A stretch of DNA of 64,000 bases from Candidatus Thiodiazotropha sp. LNASS1 (GCF_964212655.1 NZ_OZ156465.1:1178001-1242000), one strand, 5' to 3'. Numbered from the stretch's first letter, positions 26,613 through 38,989 are shown. Notes: a model not told the origin generated them from the sequence alone. Numbers and translations: made by a program.

Positions 26613-29204
26613 TCAGGTTTTTGCCGACAGCCAAATCACGTTACTGTCGTCAGTTTCTGAGATAAAATCATCGAACGGTTTAGGGTTAGCTATACCGTAC
26701 CCCTGACCAAGATCTATACCCACCCGGCGCAATTCCTCAATAATCGCGTCATTTTCAACGAATTCGGCTATGGTCGTCAACCTCATTGTGTCCGCAACCG
26801 TTTTTATTGCCTCTACCATTCCCCTGTCAAGAGAGTCTGTATTCATATCTTTTATGAACATGCCGTCGATTTTCAAGAAATCAATGGGTAAGTTCTTTAA
26901 ATAACCGAAAGAGGAGAGTCCGGAACCAAAATCGTCCAATGCGAAACGACACCCCAACTCACGCAGTTCACGTATCATTCTCAAAGCGCTCGAAAGATTT
27001 TGAATAGCTGCGGTCTCGGTAACCTCAAAAGTGATTTTTTCTGGCCTAATCCCATACTTTTGCAATAGCTTCTTTACCAATGGTGTAATTCGACTATGAC
27101 TAAGTGTGCCACCGGATAAATTGATAAAGCAGTCTGGGTAGTTACTGCTACAATTTGCCAACAGTCGCATGACTTCCTCAATAACCCAATGATCGACACG
27201 CTCTATCAAATCATATCTTTCGGCAGCCGGCAGAAAAGCACCGGGTGGTATCAGTTCTCCATCGACGGTCCGCATCCTTATAAGAACCTCTACAGCAACA
27301 ATCAGTTGTTCATCACTGTCAAATTTTACAATTGGCTGAGCATAGAGAACCAGGCGCCCTTCATCCATTGCACTGTTAATGCGTGAAACCCATTGCATCT
27401 CTCCCAATCTGCGTTTAGTTGTCACGCTGTCTTTTTCATAGACTATTATACGGTTGCGGCCTGAATCCTTCGCTGAATAGCAAGCGGCATCCGCTGCACT
27501 CATCAACTTGGCGATATTCTCGCTATACATATTTATAGGAGAGATGCCGATACTGAGACTGATCCTGAAAGTTTGATTTTCCCAGTAAAAATGGTGCTGT
27601 TGAACGTCCTCCCTCAAGGAATCGATTCGCTCTATGGCCTGCACTAGCGGACAGTCGATCAATATTGCACTGAATTCATCGCCTCCCACCCGCGCCAGCA
27701 CATCACTCCCTCTGAAATGTTTGCGCATGAGGCGCCCCAGCTGTCGCAAAAGCTCGTCTCCTGCAACGTGTCCACAGGTATCGTTAACCACCTTGAATTG
27801 ATCCAAATCCATGAAGCACAGGATATGCTCGCGACCCCGATGTCGCGCCGAGTCCAAAGCGTTCTCCAGATGGGTCTCAAATGCACTGCGATTCATCAAA
27901 TCGGTGAGACTGTCATGATTTGCCTGACGATGCAGTTCTTCCTGCAGTCGGTATTCACGTGTAATATCACGCAATACGATAACCACACCATCAGTCTCTA
28001 TATCCTGGCTAAAGATCCGAGCCGCAGTAACCTGAACCTGCAGCGTTTCTCTCTCATCTGTTAACAGCGAGACCTGTTCGTTGACAATCTGATTTGGTTT
28101 GCTGGTGCGACATTGTGCTAACAGGCTGTCAATATCCCATTCCTCGCCATCATCCACCAGCCTTACCATGTCAGAAAAATGCCGGCCAATTGCCTGTTCA
28201 GCATCTGTGTTGAACAGCTTCATCGCCTTATTGTTCAGATAGCTGATCAATCCGTCCATATTGACAGTAATCACACTGTCACCAATCGACGCCAAGGTTA
28301 TATGAGCCTGATTGCGCTCCTTGCGTAATTCCTTCTCTGCCTTCCGCTGAGCGGTTATATCCTGGATATAGACGTAGACCTCATCAGCAACATCGATCAT
28401 CTGATAATGCGCAAGCATATGTAATTCACCAATCTCTTTTTCTCCATATATCTGACGCTCTCCGTTAGCGAGACGATCGATGAACATTTTGTGGCTGTCC
28501 GGCAGTATGCTGATTGGATCTGTGATGTTAAGTCTGACAAGTAATCTTCTGAGTGCTGGATTTTTAAAAGTTAATTTCCCATTTAGATCGAATGCGATAA
28601 TAGGATTTGGGTTTTCACGAGGATAGGCAGCCAGTTGTATATTTCGGGATTCTGTATCCTTTAACTCTTCAACCATCAAAGAGAGCAGGTTTGCCTTGTG
28701 ACGGCGAGTCAGGAAAAGATAGATTAGAAGTGCAAACAGACCGGTCAGTGAAAAAACCGCCACTGCGACCCTTAACCCCTGTTTCAGGGTATGCTTGTAT
28801 GCGCCTTCGAGACTGATGGCCAGTGTCAATTTTGCAAGGCCACGGTATGAGTATGGTACATCCTGTTCAAGAATATACCGTCGTACAGATGATTGAACAG
28901 GACCATAGCCCGCTATGATGAATCCGTTTCGTGATACCAACTTTATCTCATCGACTTCGCTATACTTGGCAGCCCATTGATTGATGATTTTGGATAAGGA
29001 TTCATAATTGCCTTTCTGGAGTTCTGCCTCTGCAATCGAAGCAATGATCTCCATTTGACCCTTTGCCAGTTCTTCAGTGAACTGCACATGCTGGTGATGC
29101 TCATTCCTTAACACAATCCCTGATGCCAGTGCCAGAACCAGGAAAAATATAATGCTCACCAGCACTACCCACACCAGGGTTGGCGCATGCTGATCCTTGC
29201 TCAC
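26613..29204 (-). CDS. PAS-GGDEF-EAL cyclic-di-GMP signalling protein
   Basis: This 863-residue inner-membrane protein has a helix at 9-30, a periplasmic sensor segment, a second helix (about 147-166), one or two PAS domains (about 200-430), a GGDEF domain with an intact RVGGDEFS loop (about 502-509), and an EAL domain (about 620-850). The EAL motif reads EVL, and the usual DDFGTGYSS reads DDFGSGLSS; the metal-ligand residues NLS, E in FEVTET, DD and K in FLKIDG are kept. It could make and possibly break down cyclic di-GMP. It starts with GTG overlapping the stop of the PhnD-like gene, so that protein probably delivers its signal. Confidence 0.92.
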   Translation of the reverse strand: MSKDQHAPTLVWVVLVSIIFFLVLALASGIVLRNEHHQHVQFTEELAKGQMEIIASIAEAELQKGNYESLSKIINQWAAKYSEVDEIKLVSRNGFIIAGYGPVQSSVRRYILEQDVPYSYRGLAKLTLAISLEGAYKHTLKQGLRVAVAVFSLTGLFALLIYLFLTRRHKANLLSLMVEELKDTESRNIQLAAYPRENPNPIIAFDLNGKLTFKNPALRRLLVRLNITDPISILPDSHKMFIDRLANGERQIYGEKEIGELHMLAHYQMIDVADEVYVYIQDITAQRKAEKELRKERNQAHITLASIGDSVITVNMDGLISYLNNKAMKLFNTDAEQAIGRHFSDMVRLVDDGEEWDIDSLLAQCRTSKPNQIVNEQVSLLTDERETLQVQVTAARIFSQDIETDGVVIVLRDITREYRLQEELHRQANHDSLTDLMNRSAFETHLENALDSARHRGREHILCFMDLDQFKVVNDTCGHVAGDELLRQLGRLMRKHFRGSDVLARVGGDEFSAILIDCPLVQAIERIDSLREDVQQHHFYWENQTFRISLSIGISPINMYSENIAKLMSAADAACYSAKDSGRNRIIVYEKDSVTTKRRLGEMQWVSRINSAMDEGRLVLYAQPIVKFDSDEQLIVAVEVLIRMRTVDGELIPPGAFLPAAERYDLIERVDHWVIEEVMRLLANCSSNYPDCFINLSGGTLSHSRITPLVKKLLQKYGIRPEKITFEVTETAAIQNLSSALRMIRELRELGCRFALDDFGSGLSSFGYLKNLPIDFLKIDGMFIKDMNTDSLDRGMVEAIKTVADTMRLTTIAEFVENDAIIEELRRVGIDLGQGYGIANPKPFDDFISETDDSNVIWLSAKT

Positions 29205-30079
29205 TTGACCACTCCCCTGGCTCGTAATTCAGCAATTACATCCCTGAGTTTTTGATAATCATCCTCTTCAACACTAACCAGGGCTGTCGCAGTTTTTTTG
29301 ATGGGATAGAGTACCTGATTGGTTTCAGGACTGTCGGTGGATAGGCTGAGCAATTGCTGCCGCAGCAACCTAACCTTATCGGGATTTGTATCGGCTGGAG
29401 CAATGAAGAGATGTTCCGATATCTCAGGTGTAGTAGCGATAGCGACAATCCCTTTGTGATGATATTTATCAAACACCGCCTCTTTTACAGCGCCCGCATC
29501 GGCATCACCAGCAAGCACAGCTAGCGCAACATTGTCATGGCTACTGTAAAAATTATAACTTGCGAAATCTTCGACATCGATACCCGCTTCAAATATCACC
29601 TGTCTAGGTACAAGATGACTCATCGTGGAGGATGAACTGCCGAATGCGAAATGGCGTCCTTTGAGGTCCATAAGGGTACGTATATCGCTCCCCTCTCTGG
29701 TAAAAATCTTTCCGGTAAATGTGGATTTCCCGTCGATCTCCAATCTAGCCAACAGATATGGAACAAAATCCATATCCTTTAATTGAACGAGAAGCGCCGG
29801 ACCGATGTATGCCAGATCCAACTGCCCCTGAATAATTGCATTTATGTGGGATTCATAGGACTCCCCGATTCGCACCTCGACAGGTTGCCCTATGCGTTGG
29901 CTCAAAAACTCCGCTAATGGCGTGAACATCTCACGGATTTCATCATGGGAACGATAGGGATGGATGCCGAGAATCAGTGAATCTGTACTATGAGCTGTGG
30001 TGGAAATACAGACAAAGAAGATGGCGGCTATTCGAACTAGCCGCCCTATCTCCAGTCTGCTCCTTAGTACCTTTTGCAT
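29201..30079 (-). CDS. PhnD-like periplasmic binding protein
   Basis: This 292-residue protein has a signal peptide (about 1-32, ending AHSTD) and a PhnD-type type II binding fold: LGIHPYRSHDEIREMFTPLA, then DLAYIGPALLVQLK and GRHFAFGSSSSTMSHLVPR. The classical members bind phosphonate or phosphite for an ABC transporter. No permease or ATPase gene is nearby. Instead the gene overlaps the start of the GGDEF/EAL gene by four bases, so it more likely serves as the ligand-sensing half of a cyclic-di-GMP pathway. The ligand is unknown. Confidence 0.85.
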   Translation of the reverse strand: MQKVLRSRLEIGRLVRIAAIFFVCISTTAHSTDSLILGIHPYRSHDEIREMFTPLAEFLSQRIGQPVEVRIGESYESHINAIIQGQLDLAYIGPALLVQLKDMDFVPYLLARLEIDGKSTFTGKIFTREGSDIRTLMDLKGRHFAFGSSSSTMSHLVPRQVIFEAGIDVEDFASYNFYSSHDNVALAVLAGDADAGAVKEAVFDKYHHKGIVAIATTPEISEHLFIAPADTNPDKVRLLRQQLLSLSTDSPETNQVLYPIKKTATALVSVEEDDYQKLRDVIAELRARGVVK

Positions 30080-30214
30080 GCGCTCCCGATCCCGGGTTCA
30101 GGTTTTTATAGTTACCTTAATCCATAACCCCAATCCTACTATTTATAAGGGGTTTATTAAGCATATCCTAGTCCAATCCTGTTAATCCACCTTAATGAAA
30201 GCAGTGACCAAACC

Positions 30215-30502
30215 TCAATTGGGTCCCAGGTGAAGCAGCTTCTGTTCTTTTCTGCTCCGTTTGATGATTTTTCTGCAGATTTTCTTGTCCAAAAGCGCCA
30301 TGATCTCCAGATCTATTACATCTGCTCTGCTGCAATCACCGTCGCGACGAAGATTTGCTGCCAAGCGCTCAAGTTCCCGGATGCTGCCTTTGACCCGTTT
30401 GCGATTACGATGAGTGATCGCCGCACCCATTTTGATCTGCCTGACAAGATCATCGGCTGTATGTATATAAGGATTTCCGTTCTCATTCAGCATATCGGCC
30501 AC
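30215..30502 (-). CDS. Small basic hypothetical protein
   Basis: This 95-residue protein begins MADMLNENGNPYIHTADDLV and ends in a very basic helix (KICRKIIKRSRKEQKLLHLG). I do not recognise a family. The composition and helical pattern look more protein-like than the overlapping frame on the other strand. It stands alone between the PhnD-like gene and the repeat array. It could be a small nucleic-acid-associated protein, but nothing proves this. Confidence 0.5.
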   Translation of the reverse strand: MADMLNENGNPYIHTADDLVRQIKMGAAITHRNRKRVKGSIRELERLAANLRRDGDCSRADVIDLEIMALLDKKICRKIIKRSRKEQKLLHLGPN

Positions 30503-30693
30503 CGATTTAGGTTGTTTTCACAATCTTGTTGTCTTCGATACTACTGCACCAGGTAAAAACGTATCTCTAAATTAACTATAACCCTTTAATTTTAAACAGA
30601 AAGTGATATATGACACTGGAAGACAGTGGAAAATGCACACCTGGCTGAGCTTAGGGGGTATGGCCATTTAGCCATTTGTAGGTAGATATTTAT

Positions 30694-31100
30694 GTGTCCT
30701 GCGACGCTTCGCGTCTGGTCGAACGAAGGGTTCTAATCAAAGCCTCCCTATCCGCCAATTAAAAGGGGGCTGAGGGTCTCCTGAGCTTGGGTGCCGGCTG
30801 GTGGGAGGGATTGATTCGCCTTCGGCTCACCCCTTCGGGGCACCTTCGCTACGCTCGGTGTCCTGCGGCGCTGCGCGCCTGGTCGAACGAAGGGTTCTAA
30901 TCAAAGCCTCCCTATCCGCCAATTAAAAGGGGGCTGAGGGTCTCCTGAGCTTGGGTGCCGGCTGGTGGGAGGGATTGATTCGCCTTCGGCTCACCCCTTC
31001 GGGGCACCTTCGCTACGCTCGGTGTCCTGCGGCGCTGCGCGCCTGGTCGAACGAAGGGTTCTAATCAAAGCCTCTCTCTCCGCCAATTAAAAGGGGGCCC
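30694..31100. repeat. Tandem 164-bp repeats carrying inverted tRNA-Ser 3'-end copies
   Basis: Two near-identical 164-bp units (30694-30857 and 30858-31021) are followed by a partial third (31022-31100), all starting GTGTCCTGCG. Each unit contains AGGGTTCTAATC, a 4-base insert, a CCTC-rich acceptor-like run and CCGCCAATTAAAAGGGGG. These match the T-arm, acceptor end, CCA and downstream bases of the adjacent tRNA-Ser, but on the opposite strand. Each unit also contains a long imperfect inverted repeat (AATCAA...TTGATT with flanking CCTCCC/GGGAGG). No reading frame of note is present in 30503-31119. Confidence 0.85.
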
Positions 31101-31119
31101 TGTTGGGCCCCCTTTTAAT
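31083..31119 (-). terminator. Terminator after tRNA-Ser
   Basis: Immediately after the encoded CCA, the minus strand forms a GGGGGCCC/GGGCCCCC stem with a short loop followed by TTTTAATT. The palindrome extends outward without mismatch to about 30 bp per arm because the third repeat unit mirrors the tRNA 3' end. Confidence 0.85.
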
Positions 31120-31212
31120 TGGCGGAGAGAGAGGGATTCGAACCCTCGATGGAGCTATTAACCCCATACTCCCTTAGCAGGGGAGCGCCTTCAGCCGCTC
31201 GGCCATCTCTCC
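31120..31212 (-). tRNA. tRNA-Ser (GCU)
   Basis: This 93-base gene includes the CCA. The acceptor stem GGAGAGA pairs with TCTCTCC. The anticodon stem CTCCC/GGGAG encloses loop CTGCTAA with anticodon GCT. There is a long variable arm as in all serine tRNAs, and the T-loop is TTCGAAT. It reads AGC/AGU serine codons. It follows csrA as in many gammaproteobacteria. Confidence 0.97.
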
Positions 31213-31430
31213 GGGTGTAGTTGATTTTGGATGCAGTCAAACCCGTATGGGTGACTTTTACATCTTTTCAGGATTGAGGCGGTCTCAAGGTTTGGGACCT
31301 GGTTCCCCTGATCCTTCAAGGTGCTGAGATTGTACAGATTTCTTCTTCCACAAACAAAAAAACTTTACCTTCCATGGCAAAGTTATTTATTGGGATTAAG
31401 GCTTGTCGTTTTTATTCAGACCAGACGCCT

Positions 31431-31613
31431 CTAGGACGACTCTTCCGACTGCTCTCTTTTTATACGTTCGTAGATCTCTTCCCGGTGTACGGTCACATCA
31501 CGCGGCGCATTGACACCAATACGTACTTGATTTCCTTTAACACCTAATACAGTAACCGTAACCTCATCTCCAATCATCAGGGTTTCGCCGACACGGCGAG
31601 TAAGTATTAACAT
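31431..31613 (-). CDS. csrA: Carbon storage regulator CsrA
   Basis: This 60-residue RNA-binding dimer begins [20 protein letters not shown] and contains the usual [19 protein letters not shown]. CsrA binds GGA-containing hairpins in mRNA leaders and represses or activates translation of carbon, motility and biofilm genes. I use the ATG at 31613 with GGAGA upstream; the longer frame to 31697 adds no family sequence. The order alaS-lysC-csrA-tRNA-Ser is the conserved one. Confidence 0.96.
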   Translation of the reverse strand: MLILTRRVGETLMIGDEVTVTVLGVKGNQVRIGVNAPRDVTVHREEIYERIKREQSEESS

Positions 31614-31814
31614 GTCCAGTCTCCATGTTGTTCCTTGAGTTTTTGGCAGGCTTCGATTCTGTAACGATTCAATCTCAGCACCGCCATTGCCAACCAAGCC
31701 TCCGTATAATACGGGACTGGTAGCTCTATTTTAGCAACTGGACTATGGGTAAAAAAGGGAAAATACGACTCAAAATACCTGTTTATAGGGCCTAAATGCT
31801 CTTAATCCCGATTT

Positions 31815-33044
31815 TTAGGATTGTACTTCTTTCTCCAGCTCAAATGCCTCGTGCAGCGCCCGAACACCCAGTTCGAGATATTTTTCATCGACCACCACAG
31901 AAATCTTGATTTCAGATGTGGATATCATACGGATGTTGATACCTTCGTCAGCAAGTGCCTCAAACATCTTGCTGGCGATCCCCGCATGGGAACGCATACC
32001 GACACCGACCAGGGAGATCTTGACGATCTTGTCATCTGCCAACACTTCGCGTGCACCCATTTCATCGGCTGTCTGCTGAAGAATCTCCCTGGCACGTTTA
32101 AAGTCGACCCGATTCACGGTGAAAGTGAAATCCGTGCGCCCGGTATCGTGAGAGATGTTCTGAATTATCATGTCGACTTCGATATTCTGGCTCGATATTG
32201 GGCCAATTATCTTATATGCCACACCCGGTTGATCCGGAACCCCCAGAATGGTCAGCTTCGCTTCGTCGCGATTGAATGCAATACCGGAAATCTTCGCCTG
32301 TTCCATGTTCTCTTCCTCAAAGGTAATCAGTGTGCCATCGCCCTCTTCGAAGCTGGACAGGACACGTAGGGGAACATTGTATTTGCCTGCAAATTCGACG
32401 GCGCGTATCTGCAGCACCTTGGAACCGAGGCTGGCCATCTCCAGCATCTCTTCGAAGGTGATGCGCTCCAGCCGCCTGGCCTTGGGTTCAACTCTGGGAT
32501 CGGTTGTGTAGACACCATCCACATCGGTATAGATCTGACACTCGTCAGCCTTAAGGGCGGCGGCCATGGCAACTGCCGTCGTATCCGATCCGCCTCGGCC
32601 AAGTGTGGTTATGCTGCCGTGTTCATCGACACCCTGAAAGCCGGCGACCACAACCACCCGGCCCGCCTCAAGATCCGCACGAACACGGGCGGCATCGATA
32701 TCGCGTATGCGTGCCTTGCTGTATGCGCTGTCAGTGAGAATGTGCACCTGTCCACCAGTATAGGAACGGGCAGGACATCCAACCTTGTGCAAGGCCATGG
32801 AAAGCAGCGCGATCGTGACCTGCTCGCCTGTGGAGACCAATACATCCATCTCCCTGGGATCAGGTGCGTTATCGATCTCTCCGGCGAGTGAGATCAGCCG
32901 GTTGGTCTCACCCGACATTGCGGAGACAACCACCACAACTTGATCACCTCTGTCTATGCATCCCCTGACCTTGTTCGCAACGGCCATGATTCGCTCAATC
33001 GAGCCGACAGAGGTGCCGCCATACTTCTGCACAATCATTGCCAT
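31815..33044 (-). CDS. lysC: Aspartate kinase
   Basis: This 409-residue enzyme phosphorylates aspartate, the first step to lysine, threonine, methionine and diaminopimelate. The kinase domain begins MAMIVQKYGGTSVGSIERI, with FQGVDEHGSITTLGRGGSDT, and is followed by two ACT domains (about 265-409) for feedback by amino acids. It is the monofunctional type, not fused to homoserine dehydrogenase. I use the ATG at 33044; a further in-frame ATG lies two codons later and the longer frame from 33062 is also possible. Confidence 0.95.
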   Translation of the reverse strand: MAMIVQKYGGTSVGSIERIMAVANKVRGCIDRGDQVVVVVSAMSGETNRLISLAGEIDNAPDPREMDVLVSTGEQVTIALLSMALHKVGCPARSYTGGQVHILTDSAYSKARIRDIDAARVRADLEAGRVVVVAGFQGVDEHGSITTLGRGGSDTTAVAMAAALKADECQIYTDVDGVYTTDPRVEPKARRLERITFEEMLEMASLGSKVLQIRAVEFAGKYNVPLRVLSSFEEGDGTLITFEEENMEQAKISGIAFNRDEAKLTILGVPDQPGVAYKIIGPISSQNIEVDMIIQNISHDTGRTDFTFTVNRVDFKRAREILQQTADEMGAREVLADDKIVKISLVGVGMRSHAGIASKMFEALADEGINIRMISTSEIKISVVVDEKYLELGVRALHEAFELEKEVQS

Positions 33045-33151
33045 GACAGTTTTAAACCCCAAATATCCAAGCGCCTAAAAAAGCTGCACATTAAACACCA
33101 AACCGGCCCACAACGGAACCATATATTGAATCCGATTTAACGTTGAGACTT

Positions 33152-35800
<2,649 letters not shown>

Positions 35801-35962
35801 TTAACCGGGAAATAAACCCTAAAAGATAACAGGAACGGAGATAAAAAGCCCGTACAGGTTACATTAAAAGTTACATACTCCAGCTATCACCGCCTCGCCG
35901 GGAGCGGTAGTGGGTGGAAAAGCCACGCATGCGGAATGTCAGTCACCAATATGGGACGGCGA

Positions 35963-35987
35963 TGAGGGGGTATTGGATACCCCCTCA
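35963..35987. other. Perfect 11-bp hairpin between recX and alaS
   Basis: TGAGGGGGTAT (35963-35973) pairs perfectly with 35977-35987 around a TGG loop. There is no T-run on either side, so it is more likely a transcript-stabilising or Rho-related structure downstream of recX than a simple terminator. Confidence 0.5.
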
Positions 35988-36005
35988 GCTGGGGCAAGCC
36001 GGTAA

Positions 36006-36407
36006 TCAATCGAAAAGGAATTGACGGATCAGCTCGCCAGGGAAGCCCCGATGTTGAAGAAATCTCGCCTTTCTGACCAGCGTCTTTCGATCCGTGCAGG
36101 GTTCGGTGCCGAACTTGGCATCGTGTACCCGTTGCAACAAGGATGGCCATAGCTCGGCATATCCCTCGAGATAGGTTTCAATCAGCGCCTCATCGATACC
36201 ACGCTCACGCAATTCAGCCCTGATGCGCACAGGTCCGCTGCCTCTCTCTGTCCTGCTGGCGATATAGCTTTCGGTATAACGGTCATCACTCTGCAGACCG
36301 GACTCGCTCAAACGCTGCAGGATTGTATCGATTTTGTGCTCCTCGAAATCACGGGATTGCAGTTTGAACCGCAACTCCTGCAACGAGTGTTCACGCTGAG
36401 TCAGCAA
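36006..36407 (-). CDS. recX: RecX regulatory protein
   Basis: This frame gives 133 residues from a TTG start: MLTQREHSLQELRFKLQSRD, a RecX alpha-helical repeat protein that caps RecA filaments and limits their growth. The first family helix normally includes a run such as AIRLL before REHS. That run (EIEAAAIRLL) is present just upstream in the same open frame, which extends into the end of recA, but has no ATG or GTG. The true start may therefore be a CTG near 36452 overlapping recA, or the TTG. recA-recX order is standard. Confidence 0.85.
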   Translation of the reverse strand: MLTQREHSLQELRFKLQSRDFEEHKIDTILQRLSESGLQSDDRYTESYIASRTERGSGPVRIRAELRERGIDEALIETYLEGYAELWPSLLQRVHDAKFGTEPCTDRKTLVRKARFLQHRGFPGELIRQFLFD

Positions 36408-36448
36408 GCGGATCGCCGCCGCCTCTATCTCCGTATAGCCCGCCTCGT

Positions 36449-37477
36449 TCAGACTTCGGCCTCGGCAAGTTCTTCTTCACTGTCTTGCGATGGCAGCAAC
36501 TCCTCCCGGATACGGGATTCGATCGCCTCTGAGATGTCGGGATTCTCTTTAAGAAAGTTACGCACATTCTCCTTGCCCTGGCCGATACGGTCGCCATTAT
36601 AGCTATACCAGGCACCGGATTTATCGATGATGCCCCGTTGAACACCCAGTTCGATGATCTCACCCTCATGGGAGATCCCCTCACCATAGATGATCTCAAA
36701 CTGTACCTGTTTGAAGGGAGGCGCGACCTTGTTTTTCACCACCTTGACCCGGGTATCATTGCCCACCACTTCATCGCCTTTCTTGATCGCGCCTGTGCGG
36801 CGGATATCGAGACGTACTGAGGAGTAGAATTTCAGCGCATTACCGCCGGTGGTCGTTTCCGGATTGCCGAACATCACACCAATCTTCATGCGAATCTGAT
36901 TGATGAAGATCACCAGGCAATTGGTGCGTTTGATATTGGCGGTCAGTTTCCGCAGCGCCTGGGACATCAACCGGGCCTGCAAACCGACATGGGAATCCCC
37001 CATATCGCCTTCGATCTCCGCCTTGGGGGTCAGGGCAGCCACGGAATCGATGACAACCAGATCCACCGCACCGGAGCGCACCAGCATATCGGTGATCTCC
37101 AGGGCCTGCTCACCGGTATCCGGCTGTGACACCAGCAACTCATCCACATTGACGCCCAATTTCTCAGCGTACTGCGGATCGAGTGCATGCTCCGCATCTA
37201 TGAAAGCGGCGGTACCCCCCATCTTCTGCGCTTCGGCCACCACCTGCAGGGTCAATGTGGTCTTGCCTGACGATTCCGGTCCGTAGATCTCCACAACACG
37301 ACCTTTGGGCAGCCCACCGATACCCAGCGCAATATCCAGGCTCAGGGAACCGGTCGAGATCGCATCGATGTTACGGACTGCACTGGTGTCACCCATCCGC
37401 ATCACAGATCCCTTGCCGAACTGTTTTTCAATCTGCCCCAGAGCGGCACTCAGCGCTTTTGCACGGTTTTCATCCAT
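36449..37477 (-). CDS. recA: Recombinase RecA
   Basis: This 342-residue protein begins [20 protein letters not shown]. The Walker A motif is GPESSGKTT at about 66-74; [20 protein letters not shown] and [20 protein letters not shown] follow. RecA forms filaments on single-stranded DNA, drives strand exchange, and triggers LexA cleavage. I use the ATG at 37477, which has AGGA nine bases upstream, rather than the one at 37492. A SOS box was sought upstream, but no good CTGT-N8-ACAG was found. Confidence 0.97.
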   Translation of the reverse strand: MDENRAKALSAALGQIEKQFGKGSVMRMGDTSAVRNIDAISTGSLSLDIALGIGGLPKGRVVEIYGPESSGKTTLTLQVVAEAQKMGGTAAFIDAEHALDPQYAEKLGVNVDELLVSQPDTGEQALEITDMLVRSGAVDLVVIDSVAALTPKAEIEGDMGDSHVGLQARLMSQALRKLTANIKRTNCLVIFINQIRMKIGVMFGNPETTTGGNALKFYSSVRLDIRRTGAIKKGDEVVGNDTRVKVVKNKVAPPFKQVQFEIIYGEGISHEGEIIELGVQRGIIDKSGAWYSYNGDRIGQGKENVRNFLKENPDISEAIESRIREELLPSQDSEEELAEAEV

Positions 37478-37721
37478 TCGGTCAATCCTCATCTGTTGAA
37501 ATTAAGCGATGCGCCGGACATCCGAGTCCGGCGATCTGTCATGATCGGATGAAATTATCACACAGCCAAAGGCTCACGTCATGAGTCGATGCACAGGGTT
37601 TTTAGTCCTTCAGAGGCTCAAGAGAAATCTTAGGTACAACGGATATTTTCAATAATTTCTAATTGTTACATTAATCACTTAAAGACACGTTTAGATTACG
37701 CCAAACTTCTGCATTCAGTAT

Positions 37722-38939
37722 TCAGTCCGGCATGGTCTCGACGACGGAAGAATAGCCGTCAAACAGCGGCTTGCGTCTGCCCAACCAGAGGGTGATGCTG
37801 AAGGTGATACTCAGTACAAACAACGACCCGATCACCACCCCCTCCCACTCAGCCCAGCGCCAAAACGGTTCCAGATAAAATCCCCCCAGGGTGGCTCCGG
37901 CATAATAGAACATTAAATAGAGTGAGGTTGCGCTGGCACGTGCCCATTGAGCATGGCCGGTAACCCAGCCGGCCGCCAGGGAGTGGGTAAAGAAAAAGCC
38001 AAGGGCATTGATAAAAAAACCGGCGATGATGACAATCAGATTGGGTATCAGGGTCAATAATGTACCGGCCACAAAAATCACGATACCCACGCCCATTGCT
38101 CCGGTTTGAGATCGGTTTTTCACCAGGCGGCCGGATATTGAAGCCGCCAAGGTGCCTGTAAGATAGGTCAGGAAAAACAGGCCCAGCCAGTCAGAGGATA
38201 GACCATAGGGCTCATCCGCCAGAACAAACGTGATATAGCTGTATTGGTTGACAAAGATAAAGAAATTCAACCCTCCGATGAAGCAGGCGGCAAGAATCAT
38301 CGGATTGCGCAGATGCAGCATGAGGTCGCTTATAACCTGGTGGAAGCGAAACGGCCTCGCTACAAAACGCTGCGATGCCGGCATCATGCGAAACACCACA
38401 AGCAGACAAATCAGATCGAAGGCGCCGAGGAAGAGAAAACTGCTCCGCCACCCCCACTCCGCCGCAACCAGGCCACTGATCAGTCGGCCTGCAACGCCTC
38501 CCAGGGTGTTTGCACCGATATAGATTCCGACGGCCAGCAACAAGGCCTTTGATTCAAACTCCTCACCCATATAGGCAAGCGCGGCGGCAGGTAACCCGGC
38601 AATCAAAGCCCCCTGAATGCATCGCAATATCAACAAACTGGTGTAATCGGCGGCGAATGCGGTTGCGAACGTCACCAGACACAGCAACAGCAGAGTGGCA
38701 AGAATGACCACTCTGCGGCCTATGGCATCGGAAAGAGGTCCGAAGAAGAGCAGGCAGACCCCCATCGACAGGGTCGCCACAGAGAGGCTCAGGGACGCCT
38801 CGAGGGAGTTTATGTCGAAGGCATCACTTAAAACCGGCAATAACGGCTGAGTGATATAGAGATTGCTGAAAACCATCACCGAACCGATACAGAGTGCCAG
38901 TGTGGCATACCAGAATTTCGGTGAATTGGATTGAATCAT
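37722..38939 (-). CDS. MFS transporter (YnfM-like)
   Basis: This 405-residue protein has 12 predicted helices. It carries the MFS motif FFGPLSDAIGRRVV in the first cytoplasmic loop and the weaker repeat SGRLVKNRSQ in the second half. Its closest resemblance is to the YnfM/arabinose-efflux-like drug-resistance group, so export of a small molecule is likely. It is divergent from a LysR regulator gene across about 98 bases with a palindrome, the usual sign of a regulator and its target. Substrate unknown. Confidence 0.88.
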   Translation of the reverse strand: MIQSNSPKFWYATLALCIGSVMVFSNLYITQPLLPVLSDAFDINSLEASLSLSVATLSMGVCLLFFGPLSDAIGRRVVILATLLLLCLVTFATAFAADYTSLLILRCIQGALIAGLPAAALAYMGEEFESKALLLAVGIYIGANTLGGVAGRLISGLVAAEWGWRSSFLFLGAFDLICLLVVFRMMPASQRFVARPFRFHQVISDLMLHLRNPMILAACFIGGLNFFIFVNQYSYITFVLADEPYGLSSDWLGLFFLTYLTGTLAASISGRLVKNRSQTGAMGVGIVIFVAGTLLTLIPNLIVIIAGFFINALGFFFTHSLAAGWVTGHAQWARASATSLYLMFYYAGATLGGFYLEPFWRWAEWEGVVIGSLFVLSITFSITLWLGRRKPLFDGYSSVVETMPD

Positions 38940-38989
38940 GTTCGCTTGAAACGGTTATGACTGGAGTATATTGAGCCTAACCCCGATTT

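Noticed and set aside
30230-30556. 108-residue forward frame opposite the small basic protein
   Set aside because: Its composition (Phe/Cys/Ile-rich) looks like a shadow; the reverse frame has a better protein-like pattern, though that one is also uncertain.
30694-31100. CRISPR array
   Set aside because: The units are 164 bp, adjacent with no variable spacers, and contain tRNA-derived sequence.
37478-37600. SOS box in the recA promoter
   Set aside because: No CTGT-N8-ACAG or close variant was found. An 8-bp hairpin (37512-37533) is present but is not a LexA site.
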